Part shown: positions 1 to 8,451 of the stretch, piece by piece
Layout of the letters: each line of letters opens with the position of its first letter
How positions within the stretch are numbered: the stretch's first letter is position 1
DNA from: Saccharina japonica
Lineage: Eukaryota; Sar; Phaeophyceae; Laminariales; Laminariaceae
Reading direction: 5' to 3'
NCBI GenBank assembly: GCA_008828725.1
Contig: MEHQ01001197.1
Location: 186,001 to 250,000, forward strand
Length of the DNA: 64,000 nucleotides
Position numbers and translations under genes: made by a program
The notes under the pieces: generated by a model
Told to the model about the DNA's origin: nothing
The model's database searches: none
The model's input: the letters and a program-made list of their open reading frames with translations, nothing else

Positions 1-164
1 CATCTGCAACATAAAAAAACACATACATACACACACGCACACAAATACAGCAGAGAGAGAGGCGACACCATTTCGCGTGAGCCCAGGAAATCAGCATCAC
101 CCACACCAAGCTACGTACCCATTCAAACCACGCGGCGGCCATTCAGCGAAGCCCTAACGACATC

Positions 165-337
165 GGCTTCGTGCCGGAACTACGGGAGACTCGGAAAACC
201 ATCTGGGCTCTGGATCGGGGTTGTCAAAGCTTATGCGCACGCACATGTTTGTCTACCTTCGCAAGTTCTCGGCTACTACTGCTGTAGGCAGTGCTGCTGT
301 TACACTCTGTATAGCTACGACGTATATACTGCTGTAG
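165..337 (+). pseudogene. Truncated membrane-helix ORF (short unit 1)
   Basis: Starts at the deletion junction, so the 5-prime part is lost. TAT is TAG at 335-337, which ends the frame after ATTYILL. Confidence 0.4.
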
Positions 338-1153
338 GCTGAGCAGATCACTATCATAGCAATAGCAATGCCGCATAGAAAAAAACGCTGTAGACGGCAC
401 TGGCTATATAAGAAATCGAACCAACAGCTGCTAGTGAACCTGAAAATACCTGATATGGGGCCCGCTGAGCTGTCAGTGCCAAGTCCTCAATGATGAGCAC
501 GCTTGCTGGGAGGGTTCCCCGCGTTTAGTTGGTGTCTCCGGGAGGAAGAGAAAGGGGGGTGCAAGGGAAGAGCGAGGTCATCTAAGGCAACAGCAGAGCG
601 CGAGAGGTCAACCAACAAAATGCTGCTGAGAGTAAATCAGAAGATGTCAGCGATATGACAACAGCGAGAGTCTAGCGAGCAGTCTAAGGGTGGACGCTCG
701 ATACGCCGCATACTGCTACGTATACTGATGCTGTGCATCTCAAACGATTCAAGCGAGCACACAGCTTAAGCGCTTCACACACCTTCTCCTCTGGTTTAAA
801 CTTCGAAGTGCCCACTGAGGCAATATCTGACTCGTAAACATGGCCTCGCAAGCTCTTATGCAAAACCCGGGATATTTTTTCAACCACCCCCCCCCCCTAA
901 TATGGCGCGATGACGCACAGCCTCAATCCTCATTCCTCAATCAACTGTTTTTTCTCGCTCGAGAGAGATCGCCAAACCACGCCCAAACAGAGTGCGCCCC
1001 GTCCACCCTCCCCCCCGCTCCATGCCCCGCAAGCAAATCGCACGGATTCGAATTTCAAAGTATACCAGGTGTAGAAATAGGCGCGCCTCTCCCGCATTCA
1101 ACAGGGGGCAGCCACGCGAACACACAACACCCAGTCCCATCATATGCTATCAC

Positions 1154-1346
1154 CTGTGTTTTGATTGCCGTACTGCTACGCTTGAGGCTGGTGGTGGAAG
1201 TGGTCCGTTGAGACGGTGGGCTGTAGCGCGGGTAACAAGGCTTGGACGTGTCGAAGTCTTGGCGCAGGTCGTCGTCAAAGGTCACCCTCCGGCGAGGGGT
1301 TGTTCTTGGCAACAGAAGTGTCGAAGGAACATCGAGTTGTGCTCAT
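1154..1346 (-). pseudogene. Inverted orphan first exon (short unit 1, left palindrome arm), frameshifted
   Basis: Mirror copy of the exon at 1398-1592. It begins MSTTRCSFDTSVAKNNPS on the minus strand and ends before a GTGATA donor. A one-base insertion after NNPS (CCGGAGGG against CGACAAG in the second short unit) shifts the frame, and a stop follows. Confidence 0.5.
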
Positions 1347-1397
1347 CGTGAATAATTCGGCAAGTGCATTCACAGACAACGTGCCGAATTATTCAAG

Positions 1398-1592
1398 ATG
1401 CGCGCAACTCGATATTCCTTCGCAACCAACGCTTCCGTCGCCAAGTACAACCCCTCGCGGCGGGTGACTCTTGACGACATGAGACAAGACTTCGACACGT
1501 CGGAAGCTTGGTACCCGCGATACAGCCCGCCGTTTCAACGGGCCACTTCCCCCACCAGCCGCAAGCGTAGCAGTGCGGCAACCATGACAGAG
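1398..1592 (+). pseudogene. Orphan first exon of the helical-protein gene, long form (short unit, right palindrome arm)
   Basis: ATG followed by 65 codons (MRATRYSFATNASV, then YNPSRRVTLDDM, DFDTSEAWYPRYSPP, SRKRSSAATMTE) and a GTGATA donor. The end aligns with the U1/U2 first exon (NPASRKR...TE), but about 110 bases encoding the DFDTSEAWYPRYSP part are absent from the full units. This may therefore be the older, longer exon. Exon 2 was removed by the 9.4-kb deletion, so the copy is stranded. It is hydrophilic with no recognised domain. Confidence 0.55.
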
Positions 1593-1909
1593 GTGATACC
1601 ATATCATCATACACTTGAGATGGGGCTGGTGCTGTGTTCGCGTAGCTGCCCCCTGTTGAAGGAGAGGCGCGCCTATTTCTATATACTTTGAAGTTCGAAT
1701 CCGTGCGATTTGTGCGCGGGGCGTGGAGCGGGGGGAAGAGTGGACGGGGCGCACCCTGTTTGGGCGTGGTTTGGCGCTCGCTCTCCCGTTTGCGCTTGAG
1801 GGGGTGCATCGAGATCGCCATGTGGTCAGACTCCGATTTTTGAATTGGGCTCTTTTCAATGGCTGCCGGAGGCTCTAGCTTTACCGTGTCGCATTGTTTT
1901 TCTTGCGCA

Positions 1910-1913
1910 AGGG

Positions 1914-1957
<44 letters not shown>

Positions 1958-1968
1958 CGGGCGGGCTC
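1910..1968. repeat. CAGG microsatellite (short unit 1)
   Basis: About 13 CAGG units turning into CGGG. Shorter arrays at about 19444-19480, 36903-36936 and 56763-56792; long again at 39212-39270 in short unit 2. Confidence 0.9.
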
Positions 1969-2183
1969 TTGCTTCATCCGGCCACCTGTTAGGGAATAGT
2001 TACAGAACTGTAGTACGCCATCTATCAACTACAGACAGCCCAGGCGGTGAGTTACGTGGGAACATAAAGCAAGGGAAAGCCAACACCAGCATTCCAACAA
2101 AATAAAACAAAACAAACAATACAGCGAAGCGCACTGTGAAACAGAAAGGGGGCAGCGTTTCGATCGTCATTTTTTGCACGCAC

Positions 2184-2311
2184 CTGCACGTATGCGTTCT
2201 TGTTTATGAAGCGGATGCACTTCTCCAGGCACTAGAAGCAGCACACGCAGCAGCACGCGATGTAGCACCCTTGGCCTTCCTCTGGATGTACGACAAGACC
2301 GCTTGGATCAT
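2184..2311 (-). pseudogene. CTL/SLC44 choline-transporter-like, internal exon, broken (after short unit)
   Basis: On the minus strand a TTTCTTTTCATGTTGCAG acceptor precedes an exon reading MIQAVLSYIQRKAKG, then after a frame change YIACCCVCCF, a stop (TAG where the family has TGG, tryptophan), then CLEKCIRFINKNAYVQ and a GTGCGT donor. The order of membrane helix, Cys-rich patch, CLEK and NRNAY-like motif is the CTL core found in membrane choline-transporter-like proteins. About 18 bases between AKG and YIA are missing relative to the copy at 37153, on top of that copy's frameshift. No last exon lies nearby downstream because the short unit deleted it, so this copy is an orphan. Confidence 0.75.
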
Positions 2312-2329
2312 CTGCAACATGAAAAGAAA

Positions 2330-2820
2330 AAAACACACACGCATACGCATACGCACACAAGCACAGTAGAGAGACAGGCGACGGCATTCCGCGTGAGCCC
2401 AGGAAGTCAGCATCACCCACACCAAGTTATGTACCCACGCAACGACCATTCAGCGAAACTCTAACGACATCACGACTGTACATTTGCGACAATATATCTG
2501 CTTAACCCCCCCCCCCATCCCCTATGGCCATACGGCTACGGCCATGCGTAACGTGACTGGATGCGTGATCGATGTTCAAATGACTACGAGGCGAGCAACG
2601 AATGAGTACCCCCCCCCCCCCCCCTACTCATAGGTTGGGTTGGCGTCGGTTGACGACGACGCAGTAAAACACGCCTCTCACTGCGTGAGCTAGACAACCA
2701 GGGTACCGTTTTTTTTTGGCAGTCACCAAGGCTGGCGGTCGAGTTAGATCATTTGTGTGGGGTGAAAAACCTTTGCTCCGCACGAGGGGAATGATCGTAT
2801 CACGTAGCGTGTATATGGTA
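2330..2820. other. No gene seen (U1 start)
   Basis: Contains poly-C runs near 2506 and 2610 and the single GGTTGGGTTGGCGTCGG block. The longest frames here change between copies. Equivalent: 19840-20340, 39640-40180, 57150-57650. Confidence 0.5.
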
Positions 2821-2821
2821 A

Positions 2822-3103
2822 GGCACCCACGAGGCAGTTGCATAGTGCTCCTATTGCTGTCTCAGGAAGTGGCCACACCAGAAATTAAATTAACTCATTG
2901 AAGCTGTCGTGCATGTGCAAGTCCGCCTCACAAGCGGTTCTTAGCAGGATGCAGCTCACCCTTCATGCCACTTGCCCAACACCTCACGGCGCTTCGCGCT
3001 TGGTGCAAGCAATGCCTGCCTGGTTGGTAATAATCCAACGTGCTCCGTCCCGGCATTGTAGGGATACAAGGGTCTATGGTCATTTGACTACGGCCGTGCA
3101 CGA
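2822..3103. repeat. Inverted repeat, right arm without partner (U1 start)
   Basis: Homologous to 20341-20622. The left arm that should precede it was removed by the deletion that formed the short unit. Confidence 0.85.
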
Positions 3104-3649
3104 CATGAGTACCCCCCCCCCTCCCCGACTACCGGCAGTTACTCCGGTCCCCGCCATCTGTCTCTCCTCCCCCTCAGGAAAAGTCCAGGCGCACCACTGT
3201 CCGAAGAACCAACACGAAACCTCTACATACGCTCCATGAGTACATACCCACCCTCTCCCCTCAGCTTCCGCCCAGCCTCCTCACACCGAAAACCCGCCCC
3301 CCATCCCCAGCCTCGCTGCTCCGTTCGACAAGTAGCTTTCACGGCGTTGGACCAGCTTTGAGAAGATGGTTGACGTTGGTAGTCTCCACTACTGTAATAA
3401 TAACTGATCCCGACAAAAAAAATAGCGGCTGACGCTTGCTGCGATACGGGTATGTATAAAATATCACCTATATACCCTGGTACGTATAGTTTTGCTGACG
3501 CTCCTCCATACCTGCAGTACGCCAAAACTGACTTTTGAGAAAACTGTTAGGCTTAACCCGACTAGCACTCCCATGGCTTCGGCGCTAACGAACAATAATT
3601 CCGGGACCTCAGTAGCATACATGTCGGGTACAGTGATGATCCCTCTACG

Positions 3650-3835
3650 TATAGTGCCGGTATGGTATGTGCCAGCCAACAATACCGGCACTATATAGCG
3701 GCAACCGGCACTACTACTCCGCACATTGCCACACTGTCACACTGGTTAATATCATCTGTGCCAAGCGATTTCACAGGCACTATATAGAGGGCAGCCGGCA
3801 CTACTGTACTCAAAACCGGCACTATAGAGGGACCA
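3650..3835. repeat. Cluster of CCGGCACTAT motifs (U1)
   Basis: The ten-base motif or close variants occurs at about six places in under 200 bp, mostly on the + strand, once inverted, and again as GCGGCACTATT near 4475. Counterparts: 21165-21335, 41010-41190, 58475-58650. Copy spacing is irregular. The MITE inserted at the right edge of this cluster. Confidence 0.6.
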
Positions 3836-3850
3836 CTACTGCTTGTAGTA

Positions 3851-4397
3851 CCGTAATCATGCGAAGGTTCGCACCCATCGGAAGGTTGGCACCCATCGGA
3901 GAGATAGCACCGGGGTGCGATAAAAAACACAAGGTAGAAACATTTAATCGTGTTTTCGCACCCCCATCGGAGAGATCGCACCCCGGTGCGATCTCCCCGG
4001 CATAAATAGAAATTTGAGGGCCACCGCAGCGGGTCTGTAGTAGGTAATATTATCATTTCTTTCATACTCCGATGAGATATCACCAGTGCGCCACTCCTCT
4101 CAAACGTACTTTACCAACGCATGGTAGGTCAAGTCGTTTTAGGTAGCTTTGAGTCATTTACGCAGCACCGTTGCCCCAGTACGGCCCGGTGTATTTCGAT
4201 TCAGCAGCGCACCCATCGGAGAGATCGCACCGGGGGTGCGCCAAAATAGAAGAACGGCATGATTTAATTGTGTTTCCACACCCCCATCGGAGAGAACGCA
4301 CCCATCGGAGAGATAGCACCGGGGTGCGATAAAAAACACAACGTAGAAACATTTAAAAACGCGATCGCACCCGGTGCGAACCTTCGCATGATTACGG
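3851..4397. mobile_element. 547-bp MITE with TA target duplication (U1)
   Basis: The ends are perfect inverted repeats, CCGTAATCATGCGAAGGTTC at the left and its complement at the right, at least 25 bp long, with TA on both sides (3849-3850, 4398-4399). U2 and U4 have the empty site with a single TA. The interior has no transposase frame. It is built from about six copies of a hairpin-prone module, GCACCCATCGGAGAGAT-GCACCGGGGTGCG, in both orientations. TA duplication fits a Tc1/mariner-type non-autonomous element. Confidence 0.85.
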
Positions 4398-4515
4398 TAG
4401 TTCCCCAATTGAGGAGTATACTAATAGTCAGTAATAGTCAGAAAGTGTTGCTGTATGATACCCCTATGGTAGTAGTAGCACGCTGCGGCACTATTATTAG
4501 AACAAAGACACTATG

Positions 4516-4627
4516 ATCGGAGACCATAGTAAACACTAGTAAATAGGCCCTACGGTACACCCAAAAACCTATATATTCCACTAGTTTGAAGTACAATATT
4601 TGGTCCTATTTACTATGGTCCTCCGTA
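4516..4627. mobile_element. Small hairpin element (MITE-like, ~110 bp, U1)
   Basis: Inverted ends GACCATAGTAA and TTTACTATGGTC, then AAATAGG and CCTATTT further in. The left arm has a ten-base insertion. It is present in all four full units, so it predates their split. No target duplication is resolved. Confidence 0.5.
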
Positions 4628-4629
4628 AT

Positions 4630-5200
4630 AACTATATTTACAGGTGTGGATAACAGGTATCATACAAGACGCGCATGTTTACACGTCTGAAAAAGAGCGG
4701 GGGGGGGGTGATGGGCGATTTTTTAAAAGCGGCGCATCTGTCAAAAATAATGAAAAAAGGAAAATAATTCGATTTACTTTCCCGGTGTTTTTGGCGCGGG
4801 AGGCTGTCGCTATCGAGAATTTTGCGTTTTGTTTCGTTGAGGTGCCCTCAGCAGCGTCGCCACCACGAGCGCTATAGGAATAGTTGATGCCTATTAATAG
4901 CGTGTAAATAACCGCATTAAAAAGAAAACATCGAGAGCTATTCATAGTATATTTCAACTCCGCTCAGCTCATCGGGGGTATGTGAGATACCATCAAGCAA
5001 AGGGCGCAAGGGGTCTTCTTCGTCGCGGCTGAAAGCACCACATATACGTGCATCATACAAAAACTAAAATAATTAATCGGTCTGGCCGTGTCCACGATGC
5101 CGAGCTTTGAAGATATGCAGCAAGTGTTTGTATCCCCCTTGCTTCCCAGGTGCCTCTTTCCTGGGTGACATTCGACGCTCGTTCGATTGCGGGCAAGGTG
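4630..5200. other. No gene seen (U1)
   Basis: Holds a GCGTCGCCACCACGAGCGCTA block that recurs at about 5859-5879, with surrounding resemblance, suggesting an old internal duplication. Equivalent: 21580-22145, 41985-42550, 58890-59455. Confidence 0.4.
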
Positions 5201-5386
5201 CTCTCACCACCACAACAGCAGCAGCAACAGCAGCAAGCAGCAGCAGCGGCAGCCTCAAGCTCATTAGGCTTCAGGATGTTGTTGTCGTCGTCTTTGTTTG
5301 CCTCGTCTGGTTTGCTTGTACTTGCTGTGCTCATTGTTACGCACGAGTACGTATCGTATGGTACCTCGAGTACTCGCCACACATAG
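5150..5386 (+). CDS. Polyglutamine/polyalanine ORF with one membrane helix (U1), antisense to the polycysteine exon
   Basis: The + frame starts at a GTG-type codon and holds eight Gln, six Ala, then FRMLLSSSLFASSGLLVLAV and a stop after STRHT. Indels between copies are multiples of three, but that is equally required by the minus-strand frame. Only one of the two is likely to be real. Counterparts: 22094-22342, 42501-42737, 59405-59653. Confidence 0.2.
   Translation: MPLSWVTFDARSIAGKVLSPPQQQQQQQQAAAAAASSSLGFRMLLSSSLFASSGLLVLAVLIVTHEYVSYGTSSTRHT
5208..5334 (-). CDS. Possible first exon with acidic N-terminus and polyalanine/polycysteine run (U1)
   Basis: The minus-strand ATG gives MSTASTSKPDEANKDDDNN, ILKPNELE, then six Ala and eight Cys from a CTG/TGC repeat, ending Gly-Gly at a GTGAGAG donor (phase 1). 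U2 and U4 differ by whole-codon indels only (three extra Asp, one extra Gly). No family is recognised. On the minus strand the next recognised exon downstream of the U2 copy is CTL, so this could be an N-terminal exon of that gene, but nothing in the sequence proves it. The opposite strand of the same segment is also open. Confidence 0.4.
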
Positions 5387-5422
5387 CTCACGTGGCCACG
5401 CTTTCTAACTCTGGTGGTGCAC

Positions 5423-5602
5423 ATGGCAAGTCCTTGTCATACTCGTCAGAGGCTGGCTCAATCTGGCGCTGCTCCGTGCCCACTATTGCCAGCTGCGGGC
5501 GGGGCTGGCCTCGTTCAGAAAGCGAGACCTACCGACGAGCCTCTCATGATACCCCCTGTTCCCTTTTTGATGGCCATGCAGGCGTATGAAACCCTACACT
5601 AA
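5423..5602 (+). CDS. Short Pro/Ala-rich ORF divergent from the polycysteine exon (U1)
   Basis: The + ATG gives MASPCHTRQRLAQSGAAP, AAGGAGLVQKARPTDEPLM and a stop after 59 residues. Its ATG is 89 bp from the minus-strand ATG at 5334, head to head, so a shared promoter is conceivable. The U3 copy (42774-42953) is the same apart from Pro to Thr. In U2 (from 22379) and U4 (from 59690) a four-base insertion (GATA) shifts the frame after DEPLM, which weakens the case. Confidence 0.25.
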   Translation: MASPCHTRQRLAQSGAAPCPLLPAAGGAGLVQKARPTDEPLMIPPVPFLMAMQAYETLH

Positions 5603-6244
5603 TCAAATCAAACCACTGCGACACGAAACCGACGGCGAGTTAAAAAGGGCGACAAGTTTCCGACGGCGGTACTCCGACAGTAAAAAAAACGCCTCTCCCT
5701 GGCAATTTCTAGTAGGGGGACCTGGGAAAAAAGAGACAAAACAGAGAGGCTAAAACTTCCAGGTCTTGCGAAGGCATTTTCGATACGGGTCGCTCAATTT
5801 TTCGAGTTTTGTTGAATTTATTTTGTCCGATGCATGTGATGCGCCCTTTGCTGCGACGCCACCACGAGCGCTACAATTAGAACCTCGGCATAAAAATAGG
5901 CTCATTCAAACCATCTTGTGTAGAGCTAACGAAGGTATTGAAATCAACTCGATGAGTTGGAGCGTGCGAGATATTTGTCAAAAGGCCCCAGTATCAGCCA
6001 TCCACGACGCCGAATTACACGTGCATGCCATTCTGGGCGGTCTGGTAACGACCGCTTGGTCTACATTTTTACACCACAATGGTTCTTACAAAACCGCCCC
6101 TCCTTTGCTACAGCCCTTACCCCGTCTCTTGTCTCATCCGACGCTCGGATTCGGGGGTGGCACTCTCTCGTTGCGACAATAACAACAGCAACATGCTGCA
6201 TGCAACAACAGCAGCAACAACGCAGCCTGCTGCTGTGCTCGTAA

Positions 6245-6263
6245 ATATATATATATATATATA
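6245..6263. repeat. TA microsatellite (U1)
   Basis: TA run present in U1 and, shorter, in U3 (about 43594-43611), absent from U2 and U4, where GCATATACGAG replaces it. Confidence 0.9.
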
Positions 6264-7358
6264 CGAGTTCCAACAAACTCGTATACGTATGCTTGTTGTC
6301 GAGGTGTCGAGGTGGCTCTACAGGTGGTTTATCGTGCGTTTTGGCTGTTTTTTTTCTCGCTTGCAATCGATTGTCAAAGCTTTGTTGCCATCGCAAGCTT
6401 TTTCGTCTACTGCTGCGATCTGTGTCTCCAGTGTCGGGGTTGTCCGGTGGCATCATATACGACGGGACGGCGTCTGCCTGCTGCTTGTTGCAGCAGCTAC
6501 TGCTGTAGCTGCTTGCTGCGGTGCGCGGCGTGCTTGTCAAACTATATGCAGGTCAGTTAATCGCAAGATACTGCTGCTATAAGCAGGTCAGTTTATTTCA
6601 AGATGCTGCTGCTGCTGCTGTACGTCAGCCAGCTGTGAGTTCGACCGATTGGGTGGTAAAGTCAAAATCAGATGTCACGATTTTGGTTGGTTTTGGTGCT
6701 CGTGATTGGTGTACGTCACATTTTTCGCAGGACCCCCCACTGCGAAATTGTCCTCTACCGGCCCTCTCCCTGTGGATACGTGGATACCAGGTTCTATCCC
6801 CTAGACCGTGCCCCCTCATTGTCACTGTAATCCTTCAAGGCCATCCTGGCTCCTCGGGGGCACTCTGAGATTACCTCGTTCGTGATGATACTGACCCCCG
6901 AGAGTGTGGTAACGTGGTAACGCCATACCAGGTATATACACCAAACCTGAAGAAAGAGAACTCTAACCTGCTGCGGGACCACCGTCCCACATTGGGCGTC
7001 TCGTTCGGGATCCCATTTTCAGAGCAACGCTTTGCTTTTTTAGAGCGGGCTGGTTTTGTCATCCCCCGCACGATTCGTTTGTTCCGTCTGCTGTGGTGCC
7101 GGACGAGACGAACCGCCCCAAGCCTACGTAGACATTCGCAAAACCGAGCTGCGAAAATGCGTTCACGTGTTCACGTGTTCAACAATGAATACTATCTATC
7201 GCGGTGTACTCTAAACCAAAGGTGTCAGGAGACGGCACTGTCACCCCTCCACAGGCAGCAACTATAACACCAGAACTATTACCGCCTAGACATGCCTTGG
7301 CTGACACCAAAACTACTCGGTTTCGGTGTGGAACACTCGGCCTTATATACACCCTTGA

Positions 7359-7381
7359 CACACACACACACACACACACAT
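7359..7381. repeat. CA microsatellite (U1)
   Basis: CA run; shorter in U3 (about 44703-44718). At this point U2 and U4 instead carry GCAGTGCACCTTTTGCC and then the promoter-like insert. Confidence 0.9.
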
Positions 7382-8304
7382 GTCTCGTGTGACTCGTGAC
7401 ATCTTTGACTTTGCTCCAAACTCGTACAAAGTCCATGACGCTATTCTTTGGAATAACACTCAGACGTATACCGGTATATCAGGTGCTGGATACTGAATAC
7501 GGTATGTACTATCTCACCTCGTGTCTGCTGGGCCTGGGCAGCTTTCCGTGCGTATCCCTGAACCCTCCGCGTCCGTGTTGATGTGTCATGCTGCTGCTGC
7601 AGTACACCTTGGCAAGTCCTTGTATATATACATCCTTGTTATGCTGCAGTCCATATCCCGTATCCCAGGAACCGCAAAGGTTCCCCACAGTACACGAAAA
7701 TACGTGTACAGGGGGGGGGCAGTGTTCGCGATGTAAATACATAGCGCGAACAGGAGAGTTTATCGCGGTTTGCTATGACCTTATGCAGCTTTGGCGCTTT
7801 AATTATACATACAGGGGCAGCACAGGGCAAGTCAGCTCTTCGTATATGCAGGGTCTGCTGTCGTGGTCGTGCTGGTTGCTGGTTCTCTGGCACACACACA
7901 CAAAAAAAAACACACCTGTGGGAGTTCCACTACCTTCCATTCAAGAACACCGATGCTTACAGCGGCGTTATCATTTTGTAGAAGCCGGGAGCTCAGGACT
8001 ATCGAACCGGCGCAAGATACGCCGCGCTAGGCTGGCCCTCGCCGCTTATCGCGCAAGCTCTGGGCGCCCGTCGCTCCTCAGAGCACGGCTGCTTCTGTCG
8101 ATGCTCTCGACTATGGTGCTTGTGTACTACGAGGGTATAGCGAGCAAGTTGTTTTAGTGCGTGCGGCTTATTGATACGGCTGTTTTCGAATAATCGGTGA
8201 GCCTGTGCCCCACGCCGAAAACTTGCTTCTCGCACCGTGAGATTCCAGCTGTCGGCCTTCTGGATACGGCTACTCGTATACCGGTATCGTAGTTTACAGC
8301 AGCC

Positions 8305-8433
8305 CCACCTGCTGCGTGCTCAGTGTGTCTCAGGACAGAGGAGGAGCAGTCTCGTGCGTTTGCTTTCGATGCGGTATCACATGAAATGAAGTCCTTGATG
8401 GATATGATAGGGTTCGGAAGGTCGTGGATCTAA
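8305..8433 (+). CDS. Possible C-terminal exon, convergent with the minus-strand ORF (U1)
   Basis: The + frame ends RTEEEQSRAFAFDAVSHEMK, then SLMDMIGFGRSWI and TAA at 8431-8433. It reads like the amphipathic C-terminus of a real protein, and a possible acceptor (CTCAGGACAG) precedes it. Counterparts are near 25699-25827, 45646-45774 and 63009-63137. Differences between copies are few: Leu/Pro, Val-to-Ala and Glu-to-Ala in U3, Met-to-Ile in U4. The start and family are unknown. Confidence 0.3.
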   Translation, partial: PPAACSVCLRTEEEQSRAFAFDAVSHEMKSLMDMIGFGRSWI

Positions 8434-8451
8434 GAAACAAATGGTTGATAT

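Larger units (their letters stand above)
961..1787. repeat. Large palindrome in short unit 1 (~400-bp arms, ~20-bp centre)
   Basis: The left arm 961-1363 is the reverse complement of 1384-1787 with moderate divergence and small indels. The core GAATAATTCGGCA (1350-1362) pairs perfectly with TGCCGAATTATTC (1382-1394) across 19 bases. Full units have only the right-arm sequence, so the left arm is an inverted duplication specific to the short unit. Confidence 0.9.
1..2135. repeat. Short unit, first copy, left end cut by window
   Basis: This is a full unit reduced by two internal deletions. At 164|165 sequence matching U1 up to 2471 joins sequence matching U1 from 8781, which removes about 6.3 kb. 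At 1883-1887 (ACCGT, shared by both parents) sequence matching U1 near 10034 joins sequence matching 19426, which removes about 9.4 kb. It also gained an inverted duplication (961-1363 against 1384-1787). The helical-protein exon 2 and the CTL last exon are therefore missing. Bases 1-3 are the edge of a CTL exon whose remainder lies outside the window. Confidence 0.9.
5610..8300. other. Long region without a supported gene (U1)
   Basis: Contains CAG/CTG-rich clusters near 6185-6240 and 6470-6620, TA and CA microsatellites and ATACCAGGTATATACA-type motifs. A + frame at 5766-6182 (ending GGGTLSLRQ) is open in U1 and U3 but broken in U2 and U4. A + frame at 7588-8157 is open in all copies, but only by compensating frame changes near 7900. 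I call neither. Confidence 0.4.

Noticed and set aside
2184-2311. Recoding of TAG as tryptophan or glutamine to rescue the CTL exon
   Set aside because: Other frames in the window end at ordinary TAG, TAA and TGA, the copy at 37153 has TGG at this codon, and the exon has an additional frameshift.
3691-4083. Minus-strand frames across the MITE
   Set aside because: They arise from the repeated CATCGGAGAGA/GGGGTGCG modules and read the same short peptide repeatedly in several frames. No transposase motif is present.
3849-4399. CRISPR-like array in the CATCGGAGAGAT repeats
   Set aside because: Repeats occur in both orientations with irregular spacing inside a transposon with terminal inverted repeats, in a eukaryotic context.
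5766-6182. 138-codon + frame identical in U1 and U3
   Set aside because: U2 and U4 have several non-multiple-of-three indels and stops in it, and it starts at TTG. Identity of U1 and U3 only reflects their recent duplication.
7588-8157. 189-codon + frame open in all units
   Set aside because: Around 7890-7930 U1 and U2 are read in different frames and return by compensating indels, giving unrelated residues. The conserved end could be conserved DNA only.
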